From the NCBI RefSeq assembly GCF_009765215.1, contig NZ_VLNV01000005.1:248001-312000 (forward strand): DNA of 64,000 nt, read 5' to 3'. Made by a program: the position numbers and the translations under genes. This stretch comes from Lysobacter prati. Its GTDB lineage: Bacteria > Pseudomonadota > Gammaproteobacteria > Xanthomonadales > Xanthomonadaceae. The notes beneath the pieces are model-generated. The model saw nothing but the letters and a program-made list of their open reading frames with translations, was not told the origin of the DNA and did no database searches. Every line of letters begins with the position of its first letter. Position 1 is the stretch's first letter. Positions 9,164 to 17,763 of this stretch are shown one piece after another.

Positions 9164-9867
9164 CGCAACACCTCCAATCGCTGCTTCGCCTTCAGCAGCC
9201 GCGCATCGTCTTCAGCGAAATCCAGTGCCAGCGCCATGCGCTCGGCGATGGCGCGACCGGTCCGCGTGACCTCCCCACCCTGCAGCACACGGCTGGCCAC
9301 ATCAATGGCATTGCCACGCAACCCCCGACGCAGCGACAGGCGTCGAATCAGGTTGATCGCGTGCGGCGGACAGCACAGCGCTTCAAAACCGACCGAGCGC
9401 ACCTCGCCGGCGCTCAAGCCGAACACACGCCGATACCGCCACAACTGCACCACCAGCCAGGCACACGTGGCATACACCATCGCGGTCAATGCCAGCAGCG
9501 CCAGCGGATGCGGAAAGCGCCACAGCAGCACCGGCAACGCCACAAGCAGCAACAGCCACAACAACCGGCATCCGCCCTTCAACGCCGCCAGCCCGGCGGC
9601 GAAATGATTCAGCCCGGCCCAGTTCTCAGGCCGCGCATCGCCACCGTCGTCGAGCCAGGTCAGGCGGAACGTCGCGTCGGTCGGACGCCATGGATTTGGC
9701 AGGTACAGACGTCGACCCGCCAGTTCGAACCCGGAACCGGTAGAAGCCCGCCAACGCCAGCCCGATCGCACGAGCACCACTTCGTCATAGTGCAGCAGCA
9801 ACATGGAGTCCTGCAGGTAGAGCGCGAGGACCCCGACCACCAGCAGGAACTCCATCGGCAGGCTCAT
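9160..9867 (-). CDS. Membrane protein of unknown function, DUF2167 operon
   Basis: This is a 235-residue protein of unknown function. It has an N-terminal hydrophobic segment (MEFLLVVGVLALYL), a soluble stretch with YDEVVLVRSGWRW, and two further transmembrane helices at about residues 105-145. The cytoplasmic-looking C-terminus is rich in R, L and A. The start at 9867 is chosen because its ATG overlaps the TGA of the upstream gene in an ATGA junction. The longer reading to 9948 would run into that gene. The tight coupling on both sides suggests the three products work together at the membrane. No family was recognised. Confidence 0.75.
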   Translation of the reverse strand: MSLPMEFLLVVGVLALYLQDSMLLLHYDEVVLVRSGWRWRASTGSGFELAGRRLYLPNPWRPTDATFRLTWLDDGGDARPENWAGLNHFAAGLAALKGGCRLLWLLLLVALPVLLWRFPHPLALLALTAMVYATCAWLVVQLWRYRRVFGLSAGEVRSVGFEALCCPPHAINLIRRLSLRRGLRGNAIDVASRVLQGGEVTRTGRAIAERMALALDFAEDDARLLKAKQRLEVLR

Positions 9868-10733
9868 TCCGCAGCGCCGTCCTTCTTGCCGAAGAACTTG
9901 CGCAATCCTGCCCAGCCACCGGCCACGGCCAGCAGCACCAGCTTCCACGCCTTGGCCAGGAACACCGCGATCGCCGCGAAGAAACCTTTCTTGGAAGCCA
10001 CCGCCGCGGCACCACCAGTGATCAGCGCCGCCAGGCCGTACTCGGCGACGTGGTCGCCAGCCTGGAACTCGGCGTACTTCTCACCGGCATTGAATGAGTA
10101 GCCCGGCACCAGACCCTTGAAGTCCGCAATGGCGGCGTCCAGCCCTTCCGGATCGGCCACCAGCACCACTTCCATCACGCCGTGGCGACCGAGCAGTCGC
10201 GTGTTGTAGTTGACCACCTTCTGCTTCGACTGTTCGGCCTCGGCAAGGATGGCCCACTCCAGCAGCTGCAAATTCTTGTCGTACTGCGGCTTGAAGCTCC
10301 AGCCCTCGATGCGCATCGTCTCCCAGCCGCGCTCGCGGCGTTCGACATTGGAGGCCTCGGTGCCTTCCTTGATCGAACCGAGGATATCGTCCGGATCCAG
10401 CGTCTCGTCGTCCTTCACGTAACCGACTTCGTCGTAGCTGAAGAACGAGAACCAGCTCAGGTCCTTCGGTGCCAGCGTGTACTCGTCACTGCCGGTCGGC
10501 GGGTTCTGCAGGATGTCGTTGAGCCGGCGGGTGCCCTCGGCACCGAGGAAGGCATAGCCCTTCGGCACATTGATCGCGGCCTTGCCGCCGATCACGCCCT
10601 TGCTGGGGCCGATCTGCCACGGCAGATTCGAAATTGCCGAGTCGCCATCGGCTTCCTGCGCGATCGCAGGCATGAGGCCGGCTGCCAGCGTGAGCGCAAT
10701 CGCCGCCAGCACGGAAAACAAATGCTTCCGCAT
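9864..10733 (-). CDS. DUF2167 family membrane protein
   Basis: This 289-residue protein has a cleavable signal peptide (cut near PAIAQ) and the DUF2167 hallmark LPWQIGPSKGVIGGKAAINV shortly after. A long extracytoplasmic domain follows, then two C-terminal hydrophobic segments and a basic tail. GGGAAGAAAG precedes the ATG at 10733. DUF2167 proteins are widespread in proteobacteria and have no established biochemical role that I can name. The gene is first in a three-gene operon whose junctions are both ATGA overlaps. Confidence 0.85.
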   Translation of the reverse strand: MRKHLFSVLAAIALTLAAGLMPAIAQEADGDSAISNLPWQIGPSKGVIGGKAAINVPKGYAFLGAEGTRRLNDILQNPPTGSDEYTLAPKDLSWFSFFSYDEVGYVKDDETLDPDDILGSIKEGTEASNVERRERGWETMRIEGWSFKPQYDKNLQLLEWAILAEAEQSKQKVVNYNTRLLGRHGVMEVVLVADPEGLDAAIADFKGLVPGYSFNAGEKYAEFQAGDHVAEYGLAALITGGAAAVASKKGFFAAIAVFLAKAWKLVLLAVAGGWAGLRKFFGKKDGAAE

Positions 10734-10905
10734 GATTCTTTCTTCCCCTGGTTGATGTGGTGTCGCACGAGCCAGGCGGTCCCCACCGCCGGTCCCGCCG
10801 ATGTTGCACATGCGCAGGACGGGGCCAAGCCTAAGGGCTGCGGCCCCGCTCGGGCAACAGGCAGGGCCGGTCCTGTCCGCCGGTATCGGCGGCCGCGACG
10901 TCAGG

Positions 10906-10953
10906 CGACTTCAGGCCAGCCCGACTTCAAGCCAGCCCGACTTCAAGCCAGCA
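10906..10953. repeat. Three 16-bp tandem units across a stop codon
   Basis: Three consecutive 16-bp units of the form cgacttcaRgccagcM run from 10906 to 10953. The last unit encodes the C-terminal alanine and TGA stop of the intradiol dioxygenase gene; the other two lie just downstream. Units two and three differ only at the last base, while the first has one further change. This looks like slippage duplication of the gene end. Confidence 0.8.
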
Positions 10954-11605
10954 CGATGTCGAAGTGAAGCAAGCTCGCACCTGCCTCAATGTCCGGCGTC
11001 GGCGCGATCACCTTTGCGATGACCGCGTCCTTGCTTCCTTTGACCGCGTTGAAGATGCGGTCCTGGTCGTTGAGCTTCTCGCCTGGGAAGTACATCTGCG
11101 TCACCAGATGCTCGTTTCCCGCGACCACGTCCAGATGGATGTGCGGTGGACGCACATTCACCGGATTGGCAGGATTCATCGGATAGGCACCAGGCTTGAT
11201 CGTCTTGAACCGGTAGCGGCCTTCTGCGTCGGTCCGTTGCGTGGCAAAGCCCTGGAAGTTGGGATCCAGTGGTTCCGGATTGATGTCATCGGGATGGTCA
11301 TAACGACCACGGGCATTGGCCTGCCACAGTTCGATTCGGGCCTCCGGCACGGGCTTGCCGTTGCCGTCCAGCACACGCCCGGTCAGATGGATGACCTGCC
11401 CCGCGGCGCGCCCGGAACGCCCGGTGACAACGGTCAGATCCATGTCCTGGTCGAGCGGTCGCAGCTTCGGGTAGAACGGGCCGCTTGTCTGCGCGGGCGT
11501 GGCCGGCAGCAGGGTCCTTGCCAGGGCACCGCCCCAGCGCGATGCCAGGGCGAGACCCGCGAGCGCGCCAAGCAAGTTTCGACGCGAACCGTGCACGTTG
11601 CGCAT
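10943..11605 (-). CDS. Exported intradiol ring-cleavage dioxygenase
   Basis: This 220-residue protein belongs to the intradiol dioxygenase family, which cleaves catechol-type rings using non-haem Fe(III). The four iron ligands align as Y102 (GRYDH), Y141 (PGAYP), H155 and H157 (PPHIHLD); the 39-residue gap between the tyrosines matches protocatechuate 3,4-dioxygenase. An N-terminal SRRNLLG followed by a hydrophobic stretch looks like a twin-arginine signal, suggesting export of the folded metalloenzyme. The start at 11605 follows CAGGAGTG. No beta-ketoadipate genes are nearby, so it is more likely a stand-alone secreted dioxygenase-like protein than a pathway enzyme. Confidence 0.87.
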   Translation of the reverse strand: MRNVHGSRRNLLGALAGLALASRWGGALARTLLPATPAQTSGPFYPKLRPLDQDMDLTVVTGRSGRAAGQVIHLTGRVLDGNGKPVPEARIELWQANARGRYDHPDDINPEPLDPNFQGFATQRTDAEGRYRFKTIKPGAYPMNPANPVNVRPPHIHLDVVAGNEHLVTQMYFPGEKLNDQDRIFNAVKGSKDAVIAKVIAPTPDIEAGASLLHFDIVLA

Positions 11606-11805
11606 GCGCTGCACTCCTGCTGACGGTGATGCTGAAGGAACGCTGCGGGTGCCGCGACGCGGACATCGGACCTCGGCGCTCGAGCCGGTTCCATCCTTGG
11701 GACGTGATGCCATGGAAGCCCGATGGTTGATGCGGTGAAGTCCCGTGTCGACCATTCACCGTCGGACAGACAACGGCTGGCCTGGAGAAGCTTGGCTCGA
11801 ACAAG

Positions 11806-11834
11806 GCCAGCCGGGGTTGTGCACCCCGGCTGGC
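11806..11834 (-). terminator. Probable terminator of msrA
   Basis: An 11-bp perfect stem (11806-11816 with 11824-11834) closes a 7-nt loop. On the minus strand it is followed by CTTGTT. It lies 18 nt past the msrA stop codon and before the dioxygenase start, as expected for an intrinsic terminator with a weak T-tract. Confidence 0.65.
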
Positions 11835-11852
11835 TCATTGATCAGCCCGATG

Positions 11853-12359
11853 TCACGCGCGCTCGGGCAGCTTCCAGTCCGGCCGGATGAAATGGCAGGT
11901 GTAACCCTCGGGGTAGCGCTCCAGGTAATCCTGGTGCTCCGGCTCTGCTTCCCAGAAGGGACCGGCCGGGGCGACTTCGGTGGCGGCCTTGCCCGGCCAC
12001 AGTCCGGAGGCATCGACGTCGGCGATCGTGTTCTCCGCTGTCTTCTTCTGTTCTTCGCTGGTGTAGAAGATGGCCGAACGGTAGCTAAGTCCTACATCGT
12101 TGCCCTGGCGGTTCTTGGTCGAAGGATCGTGGATCTGGAAGAACAGCTCCAGGATCTTGCGATAGCTGATCACCGCCGGGTCGAACACCAGCTCGATGGC
12201 CTCGGCATGGGTGCCGTGGTTGCGATAGGTGGCATTGGGGACATCGCCTCCGGAGTATCCGACGCGCGTGGACACGATGCCGGGGTAGCGGCGCAGCAGG
12301 TCCTGCATTCCCCAGAAGCAGCCGCCGGCCAGGATGGCGGTCTCGGTTGCAGTGGTCAT
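11853..12359 (-). CDS. msrA: Peptide methionine sulfoxide reductase MsrA
   Basis: This 168-residue enzyme reduces methionine-S-sulfoxide in proteins. The active-site motif GGCFWG places the catalytic cysteine at residue 14, and the family segments [14 protein letters not shown] and [11 protein letters not shown] follow. The start at 12359 is preceded by GGAGAG. No signal peptide is present, so it is cytoplasmic. It is divergent from ohrR across a 213-bp region with a small palindrome, suggesting peroxide-responsive control. Confidence 0.96.
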   Translation of the reverse strand: MTTATETAILAGGCFWGMQDLLRRYPGIVSTRVGYSGGDVPNATYRNHGTHAEAIELVFDPAVISYRKILELFFQIHDPSTKNRQGNDVGLSYRSAIFYTSEEQKKTAENTIADVDASGLWPGKAATEVAPAGPFWEAEPEHQDYLERYPEGYTCHFIRPDWKLPERA

Positions 12360-12508
12360 ATCGGTACTCTCCAGTTTGTTCAAACTTTGTTAATCGCACG
12401 CGGGTTGATCGGATGCGATGTACAAGGTGGAGCCAGTCCTGTGGAATTCAATGGCCATCACGCGAAGCCGCCAGCGCAGGGCCCGACTGCGATTCCGAAT
12501 ATATCACG

Positions 12509-12535
12509 CTAGCGATTGCATCGCATACGTGCTAG
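12509..12535. promoter_or_regulatory. Candidate OhrR operator between msrA and ohrR
   Basis: GCGAT-tgc-ATCGC (12512-12524) is an exact inverted repeat. It partly overlaps a wider pair, CTAGC (12509-12513) and GCTAG (12531-12535). It lies about 40 bp upstream of the MarR/OhrR ATG in the divergent spacer, the usual place for autoregulation by this family. No close match to a published OhrR box is claimed. Confidence 0.35.
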
Positions 12536-12572
12536 AGTCTGGCCATCAACCCGGTTCCATTCGGAGGCGTCC

Positions 12573-13031
12573 ATGAAAGCCAAACAGAACCAGCGGGGCC
12601 CGGACCGGAAGCTGTCCGAGTTCCTTTGCTTTGCCGTCTACTCGGCCAACCTCGCCTTCGGCAAGGCTTACCGGCCCATCCTCGACGCGCTCGGCCTCAC
12701 CTACACCCAGTACGTCACGCTCGTGGTGCTGTGGGAGCAGGACGACCAGACCGTCAGCGGGCTGGGCGAGAAGCTGTTCCTGGAATCCAACACGCTCACG
12801 CCCATCCTCAAGAAGCTCGAGGCCATGGGCTATGTCGAGCGCGCGCGCGATCCCGCCGACGAGCGCCAGGTCCGTGTGCGGGTGACCCGCGCCGGCCAGC
12901 GTCTGCGCGACCGGGCCGATATCGACCTCGGCGATGCCACCGGCCTGACCGCGAAGGATTTCAACCGGCTGCAGAAGGAAATCGTCACGTTGCGTAACAG
13001 CGTGTTGAGCGCCACCGGCCGCGACGAGTAA
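12573..13031 (+). CDS. ohrR: MarR-family organic hydroperoxide regulator (OhrR-like)
   Basis: This is a 152-residue winged-helix repressor. The N-terminal LSEFLCFAVYSANLAF carries Cys19 at the position of the peroxide-sensing cysteine of OhrR. The recognition and wing region reads LESNTLTPILKKLEAMGYVE and RDPADERQVRV. Two further residues YTQY and a tyrosine-rich N-terminus fit OhrR rather than generic MarR. GGAGG precedes the ATG at 12573. Unusually, ohr is not adjacent but about 4.7 kb away on the other strand; msrA is the divergent neighbour. The OhrR assignment is likely but rests on pattern recognition. Confidence 0.85.
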   Translation: MKAKQNQRGPDRKLSEFLCFAVYSANLAFGKAYRPILDALGLTYTQYVTLVVLWEQDDQTVSGLGEKLFLESNTLTPILKKLEAMGYVERARDPADERQVRVRVTRAGQRLRDRADIDLGDATGLTAKDFNRLQKEIVTLRNSVLSATGRDE

Positions 13032-13040
13032 TTTCCATAC

Positions 13041-14237
13041 TCACCGCAGGCTCCTGAAGCCGTCGCGCACTTCCTTGCAGAACAGTTCCGGCTGTTCCCA
13101 AGACGGGAAGTGACCGCCCTTGGCGGGCCGGTTGTAGTGCACCAGCCTGGGATAGGCCTTCTCGCACCAGCTCCTGGGTGCCTGGTAGAGCTCGTCGGGA
13201 AAGGCACTGACCGCCACCGGCAGGGTCACGCCTTTCACGCTGAAGTACGCGGTCCTGTTTTCCCAGTACAGACGCGCCGCGGAAATGACGGTACCGGTCA
13301 GCCAGAACAGGGTGACGCTGTCGAGCACATCGTCCGGGGTCAGCCCTTCCGGATGGCCATCGATCGAGCGCGCGATCATCTCGTAGCTCTTCGGATACAG
13401 ATCGATCAGGTAGGCGGCGAGTCCGATGGGCGAGTCGGCGAGTCCGGTCATCGTCTGCGGCCGGTCACCGTTCATTCGCGCGTAGCCGATGTGCTTGTAG
13501 GCGAAGGCGAGCTGATCGAACGCGCGCGATTCGTCTTCGGACAGCCCGGGCGGCATCGGCTCGCCGAGCGCGGCCGCCGCATCGATGTCCGCAGGCGCCG
13601 CGCCCGCCATGTTGGTGTGGATGCCGGCCAGACCCGGCGGCGTCTTCGACGCCATCAGGTCGACCACTATCGCGCCCCAATCGGTGCCGGAAGCGACCCA
13701 TCGGTCGTATCCGAGCCTGGCCATGAGCTGGCTGTAGGCGTCGGCGATTCGTGGCGGATTCCAGCCCGTCGTGGCGGGCCTGGCCGAAAAGCCGTAACCC
13801 GGCATCGACGGAATCACCAGGTGGAAGGCATCGGAAGCATTCGCGCCATGCGCGATGGGATCGGTCAGTGGGGCAACGACCTTCATCCGCTCCACGAACG
13901 TGCCCGGCCATCCGTGCGCCAGCAGCAACGGCAGCGCGTCCTCGTGCCTGGAGCGGACATGGATGAAGTGGAAGTCCAGTGCGTCGATGGTGGTGTGGAA
14001 GTTCGGCACGGCATTGATCTGTGCCTCGATCCTGCGCCAGTCGTATCCGCTCGCCCAATGCCTGGCGAGCTTGCGCATCGTGGCGAGCCTTGCGCCCTGA
14101 CTGGAGTCGTTGACCGTCTCGCCGTCGGGCCACCTTGTGGCTTCGATTCGCCCGCGAAGCTCGGCCAGCTCGGCATCGGCCGCGGTGAACCGGAACGGCC
14201 GGATCCCGGCAGAGGTCGTGCTCGCGATCTGGTTCAT
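13041..14237 (-). CDS. Epoxide hydrolase family alpha/beta hydrolase, cytoplasmic
   Basis: This 398-residue protein has an epoxide-hydrolase N-terminal domain (RPFRFTAADAELAELRGRI) and an alpha/beta-hydrolase core. HGWPG (109-113) forms the oxyanion hole, the nucleophile is D186 in SGTDWGAI, and GGHFPSWEQP near the C-terminus supplies the catalytic histidine. These enzymes open epoxides through an aspartyl-ester intermediate. It lies 61 nt after the stop of an exported paralogue with the same organisation, so it is a tandem duplicate in one operon. It has no signal peptide. The substrate is unknown. Confidence 0.9.
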   Translation of the reverse strand: MNQIASTTSAGIRPFRFTAADAELAELRGRIEATRWPDGETVNDSSQGARLATMRKLARHWASGYDWRRIEAQINAVPNFHTTIDALDFHFIHVRSRHEDALPLLLAHGWPGTFVERMKVVAPLTDPIAHGANASDAFHLVIPSMPGYGFSARPATTGWNPPRIADAYSQLMARLGYDRWVASGTDWGAIVVDLMASKTPPGLAGIHTNMAGAAPADIDAAAALGEPMPPGLSEDESRAFDQLAFAYKHIGYARMNGDRPQTMTGLADSPIGLAAYLIDLYPKSYEMIARSIDGHPEGLTPDDVLDSVTLFWLTGTVISAARLYWENRTAYFSVKGVTLPVAVSAFPDELYQAPRSWCEKAYPRLVHYNRPAKGGHFPSWEQPELFCKEVRDGFRSLR

Positions 14238-14298
14238 GGCGCCTGTCCTCGATCCGGTGCCCCGCGGGTCCCGGCAGGAACCCGCGGGGAGCGTCGCA

Positions 14299-15630
14299 TC
14301 AGCGCAAGGTCTTGAATCCGGCGCGCACCTCTTCCGAGTAGTACTTCGGCTGCTCCCAGGCGGCGAAGTGCCCGCCCTTCGGAAGCCGGTTGTAGTGCAC
14401 CAGCTTCGGGTACGCCTTCTCGGCCCAGCCCTTGGGTGCCTGGAACAGCTCGTCGGGGAAGGCGCTCACGGCAACCGGAATCGTCACGCCCTTGACCGCG
14501 AAGAACGGAACCTTGTTCTCCCAGTACAGGCGCCCTGCCGAGATCGCGGTGTTGGTCAGCCAGAACAGGGTGATGTTGTCGAGCACGTCGTCCGGTGTCA
14601 GCCCCTCCGGCGCACCGTTGATCGAGCGCGCGATCATGTCGTAGCTCACCGGGTCGTGATCGATCACGAAAGCGGCAAGACCCACCGGCGAATCGGTCAG
14701 GCCGGTCAGCGTCTGCGGCCGGTCACCCATGAGCAGCGCATAGCCGATGTGCCGGTAGAACTCGTGGAGCTGGTCAGCGGCCTGCTTCTCGTCGCCGGTC
14801 AGGTCGGATGGCACCGGTTCGCCGATGAACAGCTTCTTGTCGAGGTCCGGCGGAACCACGTTGGCCATGTTGGTGTGGATGCCGACCAGGCCAGGTGGCG
14901 TCTTCAACGCCATCTGCTCGACCACGATCGCACCCCAGTCACCACCGGCCGCGCCCCACTTCGTGTAGCCCAGGCGCTGCATCAGCGTGTTGTAGGCGGC
15001 CGCGATGCGAGGCGGGTCCCAGCCCGTCGTCGTTGGCCTGGCGGAGAAGCCATAACCGGGCATGGACGGAATCACCAGATGGAACGCGTCGGCCTCGGTC
15101 CCGCCGTGCGCCGTGGGATCGGTCAGCGGCCCGATGATCTTCATCTGCTCGATGACCGAACCCGGCCAGCCGTGCGCGACCAGCAACGGGAACGCGTTCT
15201 CATGCTTGGAGCGGATGTGCATGAAGTGGAAGTCCAACCCATCGATGTTGGTGATGAAGTTGGGAACGGCGTTGATCCGTTCTTCGACCTTTCGCCAGTC
15301 GTGCTGGGTCGCCCAGTGCTGCGCGAGTTTCTGGATGGTCGCCAGCTGGACACCTTGTTTCGAATCCTTGACCGTCTCGCTGTCCGGCCAGCGGGTTGCC
15401 TCGATGCGCCTGCGCAGGTCGGCCAGGTCGGCGTCGGACGCCTTGTAGGTGAATGGGCGCAGCTCGGCCGAGCCGGTGCCCGCCGCGGCTTTCTTGTCTG
15501 AAACTTCGTTCATGGCTTCTTTCCTTTCTGAACAACCGATCAGACCCAATGGCGCAGCAGCAAGCGTCGTCGCCGTGGCGACGCACAATCTGCGTCTCGT
15601 TTGGAAGGTTGAGCTTTCGGTGTCTTGCAT
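14299..15630 (-). CDS. Epoxide hydrolase paralogue with Tat-type lipoprotein signal
   Basis: This 443-residue paralogue of the next gene has an extra N-terminal export region: RRR at 12-14, a hydrophobic stretch, and GLIGC with C33 as a possible lipidated cysteine. It thus looks like a Tat-exported, possibly lipid-anchored enzyme. The catalytic parts are intact: HGWPG at 153-157, nucleophile D231 in AGGDWGAI and GGHFAAWEQP. GGAGG lies just upstream of the ATG at 15630. An 18-bp palindrome sits 32 bp further upstream. The pair thus places a similar activity on both sides of the membrane. Natural substrate is unknown. Confidence 0.9.
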   Translation of the reverse strand: MQDTESSTFQTRRRLCVATATTLAAAPLGLIGCSERKEAMNEVSDKKAAAGTGSAELRPFTYKASDADLADLRRRIEATRWPDSETVKDSKQGVQLATIQKLAQHWATQHDWRKVEERINAVPNFITNIDGLDFHFMHIRSKHENAFPLLVAHGWPGSVIEQMKIIGPLTDPTAHGGTEADAFHLVIPSMPGYGFSARPTTTGWDPPRIAAAYNTLMQRLGYTKWGAAGGDWGAIVVEQMALKTPPGLVGIHTNMANVVPPDLDKKLFIGEPVPSDLTGDEKQAADQLHEFYRHIGYALLMGDRPQTLTGLTDSPVGLAAFVIDHDPVSYDMIARSINGAPEGLTPDDVLDNITLFWLTNTAISAGRLYWENKVPFFAVKGVTIPVAVSAFPDELFQAPKGWAEKAYPKLVHYNRLPKGGHFAAWEQPKYYSEEVRAGFKTLR

Positions 15631-15661
15631 GCAGCCTCCTTCGGCGTGCAGTTACCCGCCA

Positions 15662-15679
15662 CGTGGAGCAAGCTCCACG
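15662..15679. promoter_or_regulatory. 18-bp palindrome upstream of the exported epoxide hydrolase
   Basis: CGTGGAGC-AA-GCTCCACG is a perfect inverted repeat with 8-bp arms, centred about 40 bp upstream of the ATG at 15630. Its two-base centre argues for a dimeric repressor site rather than an RNA hairpin. No TetR or LysR gene is adjacent. Confidence 0.45.
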
Positions 15680-15780
15680 CGATGTCTCAAGGCTCAGGAT
15701 TTCCCGCTTCGGCGCGGGTGTGGCCAACGGCAACAGACTCACCGTCCGCGAGCGTCCTGATCGCGGGTGCGTTTAGTCCA

Positions 15781-15919
15781 TCGAGGCGTGCGTACTCCGT
15801 ACGCGACACGTGGGCACAAGGCCCTGGAAGCTGTGCGGCTCACCTTGTCCGATGCAACCGTTGCGGTTGCCAGGCGGCCGTCTTCTGCGTGTCTGCCGAC
15901 TTTAGTTCTACGCCGCGGC
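15781..15919 (+). repeat. Diverged intergenic repeat, copy A
   Basis: Three blocks occur in the same order as in copy B at 18321: tcgagg plus about 19 nt (19/25 identical), ggttgccaggcggccgtc (16/18) and ttctacgccgcggc (13/14). Spacing between blocks differs by 16 and 3 nt. Origin is unknown. Confidence 0.5.
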
Positions 15920-16043
15920 AATTGCGTCCGCAAGCCCCTTGCCGCGCTTGCTTTTTCGGCAGCTTGTGTCGGCGCGCTCCAGCCTTGTTGGCCTGAAACT
16001 TGTCAGGTCGAGCTTGTGAGCACGTCCGCGACGGACGCTTCGT

Positions 16044-17279
16044 TCAGTTGCGTGTACTCAGCTGTTCGATCGCCGCGACCGCTGTCGCCAGGCCATTCTC
16101 TTCACGCATGCGCGCACCGAGCTCACTCGCACGCTCGCGCACGGGTGCGGCCAGCGCCTGGTCGATGCGCTGCGCAAGAACATCGGCGGTGATGTCACGG
16201 CCCTTGACCGCCGGAGCGGCGACACCACGCCGCTGCATCTGCGCGGCCCAGAAGAACTGATCGCCAGCGAACGGCACCACCACCGACGGGATGCCCGCGC
16301 GGCATGCCGAATGCGACGTACCCGAGCCACCGTGGTGGATGGCAAGCGCGGTACGCGGCAACAGCCAGTCATGCGCGGTCTCGCCGACCACCAGCACGTT
16401 GTCCGGGAGGTCGCTGGTATCCACGCCACTCCAGCCGGGGTAGAACAGCGCGCGCCGACCGCGCAGCCCTCCAGTCAGTGCCTGCTTCAGGCGCGAGGTA
16501 TCGAAGCCGGTCATGCTGCCAAAGCCGATGTAGACCGGCGCTTCGCCTGCGGCGAGGAATTCCTGCAGCTCGCGTGGCGGCGTCCAGTCCGGTGACGGCA
16601 GCAGCCATTGGCCGCAGGCCAGCGTGTTGGCCGGCCAGTCATCCGGCTTCGACAGCAACGACGGCGACACGCCGTACAGCATCGGATGACCTTCCCACAT
16701 GCGCTTGCGTGGCGGCAGGCGGCCGACCCGGGTGAGGGCCGCATTCGTCGATCCCTTGAAGGCGCGCCACATCATGGCGCTGACGAAGTGGTGACTTGCG
16801 CGATTGAGGAAGCCGGGCACCAGCGATGGCGGCAGGAACGGCGAGGGAAAGGCACGTGTCGGCGACAGCGGGATCATGCCCGCGCCGATCACCGGGATTC
16901 GCAGGCAATCACCGGCGGCCAGTCCGACAAACGCGGCCAGGCCGGAGACCAGCAGCAAGTCCGCGTCCCTGCTTTCATCGAGGATCATGCGCAGCCACGA
17001 TTCCGCGTGGGCATTGGCGATCGCACCCAGCGCCTTCGCCGTGGCATTGAGGTCGCTGCTGCCACCGACCACGGTACCGATGCCCTGGCCGGGATCGAGC
17101 GCGCCGCGGATGTCGCCTGCCAGCGCCTTGCTTGGCACGCCGAGCACATGCGCACTGCCTAGCGTTCCGGCATCTGCCAGTAGCAGCGGATCATGGCCGG
17201 CGTTGCGCAGCGCATGACACAACGCGGCCAACGGGCGGGTATCGCCCTCGGTGCCATAGGTGGCGGCGACGATCTTCAC
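16044..17279 (-). CDS. GT1-family glycosyltransferase (GtfB/UGT-like)
   Basis: This 411-residue protein is a GT-B fold glycosyltransferase of family 1. The N-terminus VKIVAATYGTEGDTRP is the classic acceptor-domain start, and the C-terminal donor site shows HHGGSGTSHSACRAGIPSVV and PFAGDQFFWA. The start is a GTG at 17279 that overlaps the stop of the MAPEG gene (GTGA), so translation is coupled. The longer reading to 17495 lies inside that gene. Such enzymes transfer sugars from NDP-sugars to small molecules, lipids or xenobiotics. Next to a MAPEG protein and epoxide hydrolases, a detoxification role is plausible but unproven. Confidence 0.88.
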   Translation of the reverse strand: MKIVAATYGTEGDTRPLAALCHALRNAGHDPLLLADAGTLGSAHVLGVPSKALAGDIRGALDPGQGIGTVVGGSSDLNATAKALGAIANAHAESWLRMILDESRDADLLLVSGLAAFVGLAAGDCLRIPVIGAGMIPLSPTRAFPSPFLPPSLVPGFLNRASHHFVSAMMWRAFKGSTNAALTRVGRLPPRKRMWEGHPMLYGVSPSLLSKPDDWPANTLACGQWLLPSPDWTPPRELQEFLAAGEAPVYIGFGSMTGFDTSRLKQALTGGLRGRRALFYPGWSGVDTSDLPDNVLVVGETAHDWLLPRTALAIHHGGSGTSHSACRAGIPSVVVPFAGDQFFWAAQMQRRGVAAPAVKGRDITADVLAQRIDQALAAPVRERASELGARMREENGLATAVAAIEQLSTRN

Positions 17280-17674
17280 GCAGCACCTCCGAGCACCACC
17301 ATCGCCCAAAGGCCGATGACGGCAAGGAAGTTGATGGTGAAGACGGCGCCGCGGAGACGGACGTTGGTCGTCAGGATCTGCACGAGGCTGTGCAGCACGC
17401 GTCCGCCAATGAAGACCCATGCCAGCACCAGCGCGTGACCCGTCGCGTCCGACTGCAGCAGGACGATGCAGGCGGCGTAGAACAGCAGCGGCCATTCGAA
17501 CTGGTTGGAGAGATTGGCGCTGATGCGCGGCTCGATCCGCGCCCAGGGATTGCTGCCATCAGGACGTCGGCCAATGCCCCAGATCGCGGGCGCACGAGCT
17601 ACGGTGAGAAGCACGTATAGAAGGGCGGCCAGCGAAACGTGCGCCGCCATTGGCATGATCAACGGATGCGACAT
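17276..17674 (-). CDS. MAPEG family membrane protein
   Basis: This 132-residue integral membrane protein has about four helices and the MAPEG signature (RISANLSNQFEWPLLFYAAC). MAPEG relatives include membrane glutathione transferases and other eicosanoid-type enzymes, but many bacterial members are uncharacterised. It overlaps the glycosyltransferase gene by 4 nt. No strong ribosome binding site is seen before the ATG at 17674. Confidence 0.82.
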   Translation of the reverse strand: MSHPLIMPMAAHVSLAALLYVLLTVARAPAIWGIGRRPDGSNPWARIEPRISANLSNQFEWPLLFYAACIVLLQSDATGHALVLAWVFIGGRVLHSLVQILTTNVRLRGAVFTINFLAVIGLWAMVVLGGAA

Positions 17675-17763
17675 CGTGGCCCCGGACTCGGACGGACAGC
17701 GTCCATGCTGCCTGCTTCAAATCGGGGCCACAAGCGCACGTCTCCAACCGCGATGGCTGCCGC

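Larger units (their letters stand above)
15631..16043. other. 413-bp spacer with palindrome and a diverged repeat copy
   Basis: No convincing gene is seen here. The region holds the 18-bp palindrome near its left end and one copy (15781-15919) of a diverged repeat also found at 18321-18473. Short open frames are present but lack ribosome binding sites and family signatures. Confidence 0.6.

Noticed and set aside
15767-16192. Possible gene of 141 codons on the plus strand
   Set aside because: No ribosome binding site, low-complexity composition, and it overlaps the end of the glycosyltransferase gene.
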